Assembly (NCBI GenBank): GCA_001510575.1
Contig: LNGK01000011.1
Span: 124,001-188,000 of the forward strand
Reading direction: 5' to 3'
Source: Knoxdaviesia capensis
Taxonomy: Eukaryota > Ascomycota > Sordariomycetes > Microascales > Gondwanamycetaceae
Length of the DNA: 64,000 nucleotides
Position numbers and translations under genes: made by a program. Numbering within the stretch: the first letter of the stretch is position 1; each line of letters begins with the position of its first letter. The notes below the pieces were generated by a model. The model was given only the letters and a program-made list of their open reading frames with translations. It did not search any database and had not been told where the DNA came from. Positions 20,701 through 31,800 of this stretch are shown here, piece after piece.

Positions 20701-23326
20701 AAAACAAGGAACAAAGAGGCTCGTCTATCTCTTGTGCCGCATTGCTCCCTCTCGCCCCTTGCCGAGAAAACGGACCCCAAAAAAAAGACCTCGTTTGACG
20801 AAGACGAAATTCCCAGGGGACGGACTGACGAGAAGGAGTCTGACACCGTGACGATTCTTTTGTGGGAAGGGGGACATGCTGTGAGAGTCAGACTGTGAGA
20901 GACTGAGTGACGGTGAGATGCGCCCCCGGCATGTGGGTGATGTGCCTTGTGCCGTGTGTCCTCGGCAACTTTTTTTTTATTGTCTTGGATATGAAAGAAC
21001 ATCGTAGCCTTGCTCGCGGGTTCTAGAAATGTTCTTTAAGGGAGAGAAGAGAGACGCCATCGAAGTAGTTGACAGTAGTTGGTAGTTTCTTCAGTGGCTG
21101 CACTACTCTAGCATCTGTACCACGAACTTGCATGAATGGATACGCCACATGAAGGATCGCTGATACATCATGGAGAGCGGCGGCATAGGGAGAACACCAC
21201 CGTAGCGGTCCAGATATCAGTCCGAGCTTACAACATGGCACACACACACACTTTTTCACTGCATTGCCGCCAACACGTGAGTTATTACGGCGGTATCCTC
21301 TACTCGTGCAGTCTATGAGGAGTCAGTCCCGCACAACTCTCTCTCCTGCACCCGACATCTCCGTCCCCGGTTTTAATCTAACCGACATGACTTCTTACCC
21401 AGACTTTTAGTGGTTGTCCCCGATCCTTTAAGATTGCCCGGCCGCCCGCAGTGGAAAAAAGGAAGAAAAAAAAAAGAGGAAGAAAGAAAAAAGAAAACAC
21501 AACATTCTCAAGAACCCAGACGTAACCCAGGGGGATTTTTGGGTGTTTTTGTTAAGGACTTTGGGCTGCGGGCGGCTTTTCTCTGCGTCAAGTGCCTCTT
21601 GCCAATACTGTAGAGGGCAGTAGTACTCTGTTTCTCACCCTTATATATGGACCCTCCTTATTCCGTACACAAAGATATGTATCACATCCCATGTATTCAC
21701 TAAAAGTCGACTGAGCCGCCTTCACCTGCCCTGTGTTTTTATTCCTCCTGCTATCCTATATGGAGAGACTCTCCCCATTTCCCACTATTTATAACACCCC
21801 GGGACGAGGGCCCAAATTAAATATTGACGCCAACGGCTTTTCGAAGCTGGGTCTAGAAGGAGACAAAATAACCAGGTTTAGCCTTCCCCGGCCTTCTAAA
21901 GTGAAAGAAAAAATGATTTGCACGCTCCGACTTGTTCTGTTCCCCTGAAAGACGGAGGACCCAGAGGCGAGAACAAGAAGGGTCTTGGCTCAGGGACCAG
22001 TTTTTGACAGGTACCTAGCTTGGGGGAAGGGGGCGGGTCTTTTTGTCATAGAACACTAGGAAAAAGAAAAAGAAAAGGATTGGCTGGCCCGGTATCCCAG
22101 TGCATAGAAAAAGAACTCCAAAGTCCCATTCCTGCTAAGTGACTTGCACTGTCACTGCCACTCCCCCGGCGAACGCACGCTCTGATCGAAACTGCCCACG
22201 GGCATAACTCTACCCAGAACCATAAACCAGCCTTTGGATCGGCACACCAAACACACATGGTCCTGCCGCCGGCGCGTCTGTCTCTCCTCATCTTTGCCCA
22301 GATATGTGGACGACGACTGATCTGCGACACTGCCTCTCCACCACGCAACATCCTCCTACATATATGGACGATATCCCAGGTGATACCGGCTTTAAGGCGG
22401 AATCCGCTCACCGCAGAGCAAAAGAAAAAAAAAGAACGAACGAAACAATGGAGGCTGCATTGATATGGTCTGTGTGTTAGTCAAATCTTGCTCCACAGAC
22501 CAGAGTCGCACTGGAGGCAGGCAGAGATCGGCTTAGCACGCAGAGTATATAGGATCCGCCGACCGTACTGCACTATTCATAGCTAAATATGGACAGGACA
22601 CGGCCGGCACAATACCACACTGTTAAGTGTAAACAGCAAAAGCACAGCACACGACGCTGGAGTGGTCCCTGACGCGCCCCCTCCGAGCGGTTCTGGCCCC
22701 TGCAACCCGTCTGGTCCGCGCAAAGGCTGAGAAGCGGAAAGGCTGAAAGGGGGAAGGAGAGAGAGAGAGAGCGAGAGAGACTTGCGCGCTGCTCCTCGAC
22801 CAGTGCCAGTACAGGAATAGTCACACCCTCACCCACCCTGCTCGGTCTGTGCAGACAATCGTGTTGTTGCCTCCAGGGCTGCGCTGCACTTCACTGCGCA
22901 GTTGCTCTCCACTCCTCCACCCTTCACGTTCGCCCCCTTGTCCGTCTCTCGTGTCTTTTTAACTCCCGGCCTCCGCTCTGCTCTTTCTCCTTTCATCCTC
23001 TTCCTCTTCCTCTTTCCTTCTTCCTCTTCCCTCCCCACCCCCACTCCCATCGAAGACCTTGAGAATCGTTCCTGAAGCCCTTTCCTCAGCTTCCGGATCC
23101 TTCGTCTCGTTTTTCTTTGTGCCCTTTGCGAGCTTCCTTCTTGTTGCTCGTGTCCATCCGGCGTAAACCTTCGCCCGCACTCTCGTTTCCTTTGCTTAAC
23201 GGAGAGAACCATACACACTCGTTCTTCAACGGTTTCAACTTCTTTTTTGCCCTTCCGCAAAAATAACATCCATTCATTACATTGATCGTCTTTGTTTTTT
23301 ATAATACTTAATTTATCACCTCCATA

Positions 23327-26230
23327 ATGCCTTCCTTCCTCCAGAAAACCGCCCTGGCCCTCGCCTGCGTGCATGGCGCCGCCGCCACCAAGTGGTACAT
23401 TGCCGACACCTACGACTCGACCAACTTCTTCGACAAGTTCAACTTCTGGGAGTCCAAGTACGGCACCGGCGTGCCCGAGGACATCGACCCGACCCACGGC
23501 TACGTCAACTACCGCAACCGTACCGATGCCGAGGCCCTCGGCCTCGTCGCCACCCAGGGCAACGTGGTCTATATGGGTGTCGACCACTCCCGCCTGACCC
23601 GCTACTGGGGCACCGACGGCGGCGACAAGGGCCGTAGCAGTGTCCGTATCGAGTCTAAGGAGGTGTACACCCACGGCCTGATCGTCGCCCGCTTTACCCA
23701 TCTGCCCAAGCCCACTTGCGGTTCGTGGCCTGCTTTGTAAGTTCTTTTCCCCCCTGGGTTCCGCGACGGAGGGTTCCGAAACCTGCTTCTGGAAGGGTAT
23801 CTCGAACTGTGTCTCATGCTGTTCCAAAAATGCAAGGGACAACGAAAAAAAGAAAAGAGACACGGTGCAGGGGAAGCCAGACTTTACGAGACCTTGAAGC
23901 TAACAAATCACACCAGCTGGTCGTATGGCGAGCCGTGGGTCACCGTCGGTGAGATCGACATGCTCGAGCAGTGGAACGACGCCACCTGGAACCAGCCCGC
24001 CATCCACACCGGCGCCACCTCCGAGAACGGCACCTGCACTCTCGACGGCGCCGGCCAGACCTCGGCTGTCCTGACCGCCAACTGCGACAACTACGTCAAC
24101 ATCCCCGGTGTCCAGTCGCCCTACCAGGGCTGCACTATCCGCGATGAGTCGGGGCCCTACGGCAGCGACAGCGGTGGCATTTGTAAGTTTTTTTTTGTTT
24201 GTTTTCGTCCTTTGCATCTCTTTCGGGTTTCTGTGTTTCGAGACATGTCGTTGGCGTCGACGGTTCTAGAAGCCGGGCGGTCCGGCCTAGTGCCGGCTAG
24301 GGGCCGGTGCCTTCCCGATTGATTCGGTCGCGCCTGCCTCGTGTCTCATCTGACTCAGCACACTTTCAACGACATCTCATCACCACGCAGATCTTTCAAT
24401 GCTAACCACCCCTCCCCTCTAGACGCCATGGAGTGGACCTCGGACTTCCTGAAGCTGTACGCCTTCACCTACGAGAACGCCCCGGCCAACATCAACTCGG
24501 ACAGCCCGGACACCTCGTCGTGGGGCCTGCCGTCGATGGTGCTGAAGAACTCGCTGTGCGACATTGACGACCACTTCGCCAGCCAGAAGCTGGTGCTCAA
24601 CATCGACTTCTGCGGCGACACCGCCGGCAACTCGTACTTCTGGAAGGATGTGGCGCATTGCCATATAAAGACCGGCTACCACCAGTGCTCCGACTTCGTT
24701 GCGGAGAACCCCGATGCCTTCAACGACTCGTACTACCTGATCAAGGACATCCGCATCTTCGGTGATGCGCCGCAGCCCGAGCCGACCACCACGACCACCA
24801 CCTCGGCCTCCAGCACCAGCACCACCACCACCACCAGCGAGACCACGACCTCCACCACTGAGACCACCACGACTACCGAGAGCTCGACCACCACCAGCGA
24901 GACCTCGACCACGGAGACCTCGACTACCGAGTCTTCTACTACCACCGAGTCGTCGACCTCGACCACTGAGACTTCCACCAGCGAGACCTCGACCACTGAG
25001 ACCTCGACCGCCGAGGAGTCCACCACCACCGAGGAGCCCACTTCCTCGTGGTGCGACGACGAGGATGATGAGCCCACCGCCACCGAGACCACCACCACGG
25101 AGACCAGCACCGCCGAGCCCACTGTGACCCCCACCGAGACCTCGACCACCTCGACCTCGACCGCCGAGGAGTCCACCACCACCGAGGAGCCCACCTCGTC
25201 GTGGTGCGACGACGAGGATGAAGAGCCCACCAGCACTGAGGAGCCGACCGTCACCCCTACTGGCACTGATGAGCCAACCGTCACCCCCACTGGAACTGAT
25301 GAGCCGACCGTCACCCCCACTGACACTGCCACCGAGACCTCGACCACCGAGGAGTCCACCTCCACCGAGGAGCCCACCTCGTCGTGGTGCGACGACGAGG
25401 ATGAGGAGCCTACCAGCACTGAGGAGCCGACTGTCACCCCTACTGGCACTGATGAGCCGACCGTCAACCCCACCGGCACTGATGAGCCAACTGTCACCCC
25501 TACTGGAACTGAGGAGCCAACTGTCACCGCTACTGGTACCGCCACCGAGGAGCCCACCACCGCCACCGAGGAGCCGACCGAAGAGCCCACGCTCCCCGTC
25601 ACCGTGATCACGCAGACCGAGTACACCACCACCACGGTGTGCACGACCACCACGTACACGTCGGACTGCCCGGAGTGCCCCGGCGGCGTGATCATCGTCA
25701 CGGAGACGGTGCCGCTGTACACCACCGTGTGCCCCGTGACCGCGACCACCACGTCGACGCTCTCGCCGGTGCCGCCCAAGTCCACGCTGCCGCCGCCCGC
25801 GTCGTCCGTGTCGGTGCCCGCCAAGCCCACCGGCGCCAAGACGTCGACCTACACCCTGACCACCACCTACACCGTCACCTCGTGCAAGCCGTCGGTGCCC
25901 TGCACGCTCGGCGCCGTCACCACCGAGGTCTTCACCAGCACCTACTGCCCCGACCAGACCGTGTCGCTGACGCGCACCGCCACCGCCACCGTGTCCAAGC
26001 CGACCGGCTCGTCCTCGCCCGTGGCCCCCTTTGTGCCCTCCGGCACCGCGCCCACCACCGCCAAGCCCGTCGTGCCCACCGCGTCTGTTGGCTCCGCCAA
26101 GCCCATCGTCCCGGCTACCACCTCCACCGCTATCGTGCCCACCATCCTCCCCGGTGCCGGCTCGCGCGCCGAGGTCAGCCTGATCCTGGCGGCCGGTGTG
26201 GCTGCCGCCGTTGTCTCTCTGTTCCTGTAA
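23327..26230 (+). CDS. GPI-anchored GH16 glucanase/transglycosylase-like wall protein with Thr-rich repeat tail
   Basis: Probably acts on beta-glucan at the cell surface. Three exons, 23327-23736, 23917-24182 and 24423-26230, give 827 residues. Residues 1-20 are a signal peptide. The GH16 fold occupies about 25-305: GSWPAFW spans the first splice, the catalytic motif is GEIDMLE (nucleophile Glu149, acid/base Glu154) and YAMEWTS spans the second. After IFGDAPQPEP comes a Thr/Ser/Glu tail of over 300 residues with three copies of EEPTSSWCDDED(D/E)EPT separated by EEPTVTPTGTDEPTVTPTG-like units. Then follow Cys-containing VITQTEYTTTTVCTTT blocks, and a carboxyl hydrophobic segment (LILAAGVAAAVVSLFL) behind a small-residue GPI site. 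The first intron is 180 bp and the second 240 bp. The tail should be heavily O-mannosylated. Confidence 0.9.
24778..25590 (+). repeat. Coding tandem repeats in the GH16 protein tail
   Basis: DNA repeats encode ETSTTE-type Thr-rich units (from about 24820) and three longer units beginning near 25015, 25168 and 25348. Each includes the acidic block SSWCDDED followed by (D/E)EPT. Shorter 15-bp-type (E/D)EPTVTPTGT units lie between them (25230-25330 and 25415-25540). Nucleotide identity between units is high, suggesting recent expansion. Confidence 0.85.
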
Positions 26231-26821
26231 ATCTGCTGAGTGTGGAAAGAGAATTTCGTGAGCTGGAAACTGGGTGGATGAGAGAGAGATACCCCAAACG
26301 GGGGCAGGGATCTGCAGGTGATGGCGGGTATGACTCTTCCTCGTTGTTTCTGAGAAGTGTTAATGTAGTTGTCAATATCCACCATCTGTGGACTTTCTTC
26401 CTCTTCCGGGTCCTTTTTTTCTTCTCCTTCCCTTGGTTCCTGTTCAAATACCATATCTAGAAAAGCACCTTCACACTGCACATGAGCTCGTCTTTATTTC
26501 ATTTCTGGCGTATCTGGTTTTCTTATATATATTTCTGTTTCTTTTGTATAAAGATGTTTCTTGGCTCGGGAGGACCCTTCTGGCCCTATTTTTTTGGTTT
26601 CCTATTTTTTGGCATTTACAAAAAGAAAACAAATTACCCTGAAATTCTTTGACTTTCAAGATTCGGTTTGATCCACTCGATGAGCATGGCCAGAGCCCAA
26701 GTGGGACGGATCGGTGTTGATCATGTGTCCTGCTGGGAAACGTTTGCCGCTTGTATATAGGAAGGGTTAATGTGCAATTGGAAGATACAAAACACCGCTT
26801 GATGACAGTTCCATGTCTAAT

Positions 26822-26856
<35 letters not shown>

Positions 26857-26888
26857 GTGTGCCGCTACGTAGCCCATCCGCGAAGAGT
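26231..26888. other. Convergent 3' spacer with (TA)n microsatellite
   Basis: 658 bp between the stop codons of the GH16 gene (+) and the HRI1-like gene (-). It is AT-rich, suited to 3' ends of both genes. A (TA)n run lies at about 26822-26853, only some 35 bp from the stop codon of the HRI1-like gene, so within its 3' UTR. No gene is seen. Confidence 0.6.
26822..26853. repeat. (TA)n microsatellite
   Basis: An uninterrupted TA dinucleotide run about 32 bp long, in the 3' UTR region of the HRI1-like gene. Confidence 0.9.
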
Positions 26889-27834
26889 CTATATCTTCGT
26901 CGCCTTCGCGGTATCCAGCTCGTCGCCAACCTCGGTCACCTCCCACCTCAGCCCATCGAAGATGTCGCAGTCGCCCACAACCAGGTTCTCAGTCGCCAGC
27001 CACGCACGCGGCGACCACGCCGGCTCGGTGCGGCTATCCAGCACCCACGCGGGGGTCCCTCGGCGGTCGAGGACGTAGCGGCTGGCAAACACGGCGCCGT
27101 CGGGCCGCCGCACCACGCTCTGGATGTAGCAGCCGACGCGGATGGCCAGGCCGCGGCAGCGGCGCGACACGGTCTCGGCGACGACCACGTGATAGCGCGG
27201 CTTCCACGGCGCGACCATGCGCGCGTTGGGCGCGCTGGCCCACACCTCCTTGTAGCTCTCCCGCGCCCCGGAGGCCGGGTTCACCATCTGGCCGAACTCC
27301 AGCACGTCGCCGCTGGGCAGGATGCACATGTCGCCCTCGTCGGCGTCGGGCGTCGCGCTGCGACTGTCGATGTGGTGCACGAAGCGCGCGTGCGCCGTGT
27401 ACATCATCAGCGGCGAGTCGCCCTGCGGAAACGTCGTGTACGCCATGCCTGTGATGGCCCAGTAGTTCGCCATTTCCCGGATCTGCGCCGGCATCGGCAT
27501 GCGCTCGTTGGGTTCGTGGCCGCGCTGACCGCCGTCGCTCTGGCGGTCCACGTCCGCCAGCGGATCCGGGTACCCGGTCTTCGGCAGCCGGATGTCGACG
27601 AAGCGGCCGGACGGCGCGGTCAGCACCATTGTCCTGGTATCTTCGATTGGCGGAGATTGGCCCTGTATGAGTACAGTTAGAACATTGGCCCTCTCCATTG
27701 GCTCGCGCTGTTTGTTTCCCAGCTGCTTCAACGACTCGTTTGTGTCCCAGCTTCCTTACCCATGCGATCCCGCGTCTGAGCGAAGCAGACGGAAGCGAAG
27801 TGAAATCATCGCGCCAATTAGTAGCAGGAGCCAT
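26889..27834 (-). CDS. HRI1-family protein
   Basis: Related to yeast Hri1, a poorly characterised cytosolic protein found with the Hrr25 kinase; its biochemical role is not known. Two exons on the minus strand, 27760-27834 (MAPATNWRDD... 25 codons) and 26889-27662, are joined across a 97-bp intron to give 282 residues. Family features are the amino-terminal block DTRTMVLTAPSGRFVDIRL, the Trp-containing strand ANYWAITGMAYTT, the charged middle EGDMCILPSGDVLEFGQMVNP followed by YKEVW, and the closing segment VVGDCDIFDGLRWEVTEVGD. These correspond to the two lipocalin-like beta barrels of the family. The assignment rests on this pattern, not on a search. It is transcribed in the same direction as the large gene upstream, with a 1-kb gap. 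Confidence 0.75.
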
Positions 27835-28834
27835 TGTGTATAGTAGATCGAAATCCAAGATGCGCTCTCCAAAGAAATGCGAACGCGCAATGAGAGGAAG
27901 ATCAGTCCCGACGGAAAATCAGAGCGTGGCTGTGGAGAATAACGCCCAATGGCGGGTTACTAAGCCTAAACTCGCGCTCGTTTGTCGTCGAGCTTCGGTT
28001 TCAATCCACGCGCGCACCTTCCCTCCTGGATTCTGCATCTCATGCATGTATCGAGGGATTCGGCCTAAGCGGGTCGTCCCGCTTGACACACGTGAAGAAT
28101 GATCGGGATCAGAAGTAGCTAGACACCATACACGGGCTTTCAGAATGATGATGTCCAGCTACTTTTGGCCCCGGCGCTTGTATGCACACGCCGCAGCTTG
28201 AAACGCAACGTGCATGCTAGAGCATCTCCATCTCCGTGATCCTGAGATATATCGCGACTCCATTGGAGCACGAACGGCAGGCAAAATTACAGGGACTTCA
28301 CATAAGATTTCAATAGGGTTCTATTAGCCTAGCTACCGAGGTCTTGATACAGACTCTCTCCTCACCAGCAGATCCAACCAAGGACTGACACACGCACACA
28401 CAGATTCGCATGTTCACACGTCGCAAGACATCATATCACATCATAGCAAAGCACCGCACAGCTGAACACACTCTGGAACCCCGCAGTCGGTATAGCATAT
28501 ACACCGACCAACGCATCAGGATTTGTCTTCGAAGAAAAAGAAAGCTAAAGTACATCGAAAAGGAGCCGAAGAAGAATAGAACAAGAAACACCCTCCCCCC
28601 TAAAAAAGAAATCCCGCACAAGGTTTCAAAGACACAAAAACGAAAGAAACAAAAGTGAAGACGCCATGCTCTGTAGAAAAGGGGTTGCTCGGAAAACACA
28701 AGCAGTGAAAAGGAGATTAAAAGAGGAAGAAGAGGAAGAAAAAAAGGGGTTAGAGAACCCCAGAAGAAGGAAAACGCCGTCAAGACCCCTCCTTGAAGAA
28801 AAAGAAGACTGGAGACGATGATGTGTGTTCTCAC
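27835..28834. promoter_or_regulatory. 1-kb spacer: HRI1 promoter and 3' region of the PNUTS-like gene
   Basis: No gene. The half nearest 28834 is A-rich on the plus strand (T-rich on the transcribed sense), as expected of the 3' UTR of the minus-strand gene. A near-perfect promoter motif is not recognisable in the part nearest 27834. Confidence 0.45.
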
Positions 28835-31800
28835 TCATGTATGTCTAAACGTGCACTTCTCTCCCCGTGCACACAGCCCCTGCTTGTAGAACACGCACGG
28901 CTTGGTGTTGATCAGCGCCCGATTCGCCGGCCGATGCGGCGCCAGCGCGCCCTTGGCCGGCTTGCCGCCCTTCCGGCTGCCCCGGCGCCCCCCGCCGCCG
29001 CCGCGCTCACCGCCTGCTCCGCCGCGCTCTCCACCACCACTCCCACCGCCACCTTCCCAGTCGTCGTAGTCGCCGTCGCGGTCGTTGTCACGGTCTCGCT
29101 CCCAGTCGCGATCGCGCTCGCGCTCGCGATCCCGCGACTGCCACTCGCGGTCGCTGTCTGCACCACCGTTGCCGTTGCCGTTGTCGGTGCTGGTGGTAGC
29201 TGCTGTGCCGTTCTGCGCCATCTGCGCCTGGTTGGCATACTGCGCGATGATGTTGTGCAGATCAACCGAATCCGGGAATCCCGAAGGGGCGGCTTGGACG
29301 GCCGGCGCAAGTGCCGAGCCGTGGCCGAGAGCTGCGAGCACAGCCTGAAGACCACCGTCTTGCGGGGCAGCCTGCTGCTGCTGTTGCTGCTGCTGCTGTT
29401 GCTGCTGAAGCTGGCCGCCTCCGGCAGCCGCCTGAAGCTGCTGCATCAGCACCAGATACTGGCCATAGTCCGTCGACTGCTGCGCGCTGGCATACTGCTG
29501 CAACTGCGCCATGTACGCAGCCCAGTCTGCCGCCGCCGGCTGCGGGGCCGCCGCCGCCGCCTGTTGCTGCTGCTGCTGCTGAGCCTGCAACTGCTGCTGC
29601 AACTGTTGCTGTTGCTGCTGTTGAGCAAGCTGCTGCTGCTGCTGGAGCAGTAGTTGCCCCATCTGGATCTCGGCCAGCTGCTGGGCCTCCTGAGCCTCGC
29701 GAGCCGCCTTCTGCGCCTCTTCCTCCGCCCGCTTGGCCCGCACCGCCTCGTCCTTGTTGAACCCGAACCACCACTCGCGGACCCGGCTCGCATCCGCCGA
29801 CAGCCACTCCGGCGGCTCCTTGGCCGGCACCGGGCCCTTGAGACGCGCCGCGCACTCCTCGACCGCGTCGACTGTGGCTTGCACTGCCGGATCGGGGTAG
29901 TCCGCCCGATGGCAAGTCTTCGGGTTTAGTGGGTCGAACTTGTCGCGGCTAGTGAAGCTGCGAGCGGCATCTGAAGCCATCATCTGGAGAACCAGCGTGA
30001 GAGCTTTGCTCGGAAGAGGCACGTTGGCTGCGAATTTGGGAATCGGAGGGGGCCCCGGGATGGCAGGGGCCGTAGCTGTAGTCGTAGACGGAGCCTGCCA
30101 CTGTTGCTGCGGTTGCTGCTGTTGCTGTTGCTGTTGTTGAGGTGCCTGTTGCTGCGCACCACCACGACCATTGGCATTGTTGTTGCTGTTGATATTGGTG
30201 CCAGGCTGCGACTTGAGCGTATCCAGGATCGAACTAACCCGACGCTGCGGGTCCTCGCGCGACTCCGCCCGCCGAATAGCGTAATGCAGCGCCGCATCGC
30301 GTCCCAGCTGCTGCATCTCGCGCCACCGCCGATGGATCTCCTCAAACATCGGCCCATCGCGCGGCAGGTGGCCAATCTTCTGGTCGTCCAAGCTGAACGT
30401 CGAGTTGGCTCCGCTGATCTCGCTGTGCGGCGGGCTCTTGGGCGTGGGCGGGATCTCCGACGGGTCGGCGTAGAACGATATGAGCACCCGCGACTCGCGG
30501 TCCGTGAGCACCTTCTTCTCCTGCGAATCCACCGCCAGGTCGCCGCCGCGCGTCACAAACGTGAGCTTGCGGTACTCGGCCGCAATGTGCGAAAAGTCCG
30601 CCGGGGGCGGCTCCAGCCACGGCGCATACGGCAGGTCGTCGTCCTCGTCATCATCGTCAATAACCGACGTGCGCAGCTTCAGCGCCATGCCCTCGGACTT
30701 GTCGTCGGCCGCATCCTTGGTCAGCATCTCGCTCAGCCCCGTCTCCTCGGCTTCTTCCTTGTGGAACACGCGGATCTGCACCAGCTCATCGTCCGCTCGC
30801 CACGACACCCGGAGCTTGCGACGCTCTTCCTTCCGAAGACGCTTCGCCTTCTCTTCCGGCGTCTCCACGAGAACCGGCTCCGGTGGCGTCTTGGCCGCAC
30901 GGCGTGAGTCGCTGTCCGGCTTGGGCGCGTTGATCGAATCGAGAAGGGACGCAATGCCCGAAAGCGAGCTGGACGTCGTGGCTGGCTTGGCCACCGTCGA
31001 TGCCGCCTCTGTCTTGACCTCCGATTTAGCCGGAGCGGGCTTCTTGATCATGTCCTTGGTAGTAGCAGTCGGCTTGTCGATAGACACAGACTTAGCAGCC
31101 TCGGTCTTTGAAGAGACAGGCTCGGCAGGCTTCGGGGCCGGCTTGGGCACAGGCCGGGACTTTCCAGGCAGCATAGCACCGAGAGGCCGCGTCTTCGATA
31201 CGCCTGCCATCTTCGCCGCCAGGGTCGATCCCCCGGACGCCGAAGAAGCTGTAGCCAGGGCAGCCTTGGACGGAGCCACAGCAGACGATGCAAGCGAGTC
31301 GCTCGAGATTTTCTTGACAGGCCGCGTATCGCCATCGCCATCCCGACTACGTTTGGCCGAAGTTAGGGCGGGAGGGGTCGACGAAGACCCCTCGGCATCC
31401 GATCCATTTTTAGCCGCCTTCGCCTTGCCGCTGACCGTCTTCTTCGGCGACGACGACTCCGTCACCTCCACCACGTCCTTCTTGATACGCGACGAAATCA
31501 GATTGACCAGTTCGCGAACCTCATCGTCGCCGCGATCACTCAGCCGCTTGTGGATTACTTCAAACGACACCTGCGACGCCACCTTGGCCGTCATTCTTGT
31601 CTTGCCCATCAGCGTTAGAGCCGCCTTGGGCAGCTTTCCCGAGTAGTCGCCCGCCTTGATGCACGAGATCAACAGATTGACCAGGCAGATCACAAGCTTG
31701 GCGTTGCCGCCGAAGTTGTCAATCACGCCTTCGTCGCCAACGCGGTTGATGGCATCAAGCACCTTGTACAGAATCTCGCGCTTCAACTCCAGCTTCTCCT

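Larger units (their letters stand above)
15416..23326. other. 7.9-kb gene-poor region
   Basis: The largest gap in the window. Its left part (15579-17110) is occupied by a cluster of related SINE-like repeats described separately. At 17134-17143 there is a telobox, and at 17201-17784 a promoter-like stretch with a weak candidate small gene. From 17800 to about 22700 I find no supported gene: frames such as 18962-19657 (-) and 20090-20707 (-) begin at non-ATG codons and have no recognisable domain. The last 500 bp (22860-23326) is CT-rich leader sequence for the GH16 gene. Confidence 0.5.

Noticed and set aside
20090..20707. 205-codon open frame (-)
   Set aside because: No recognisable domain; it overlaps T-rich and A-rich tracts and lacks a convincing start.
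30480..31646. 388-codon frame (+) inside the PNUTS-like gene
   Set aside because: Antisense shadow; Ser/Ala-rich with no domain, while the minus strand has the TFIIS-N and PP1-docking motifs.
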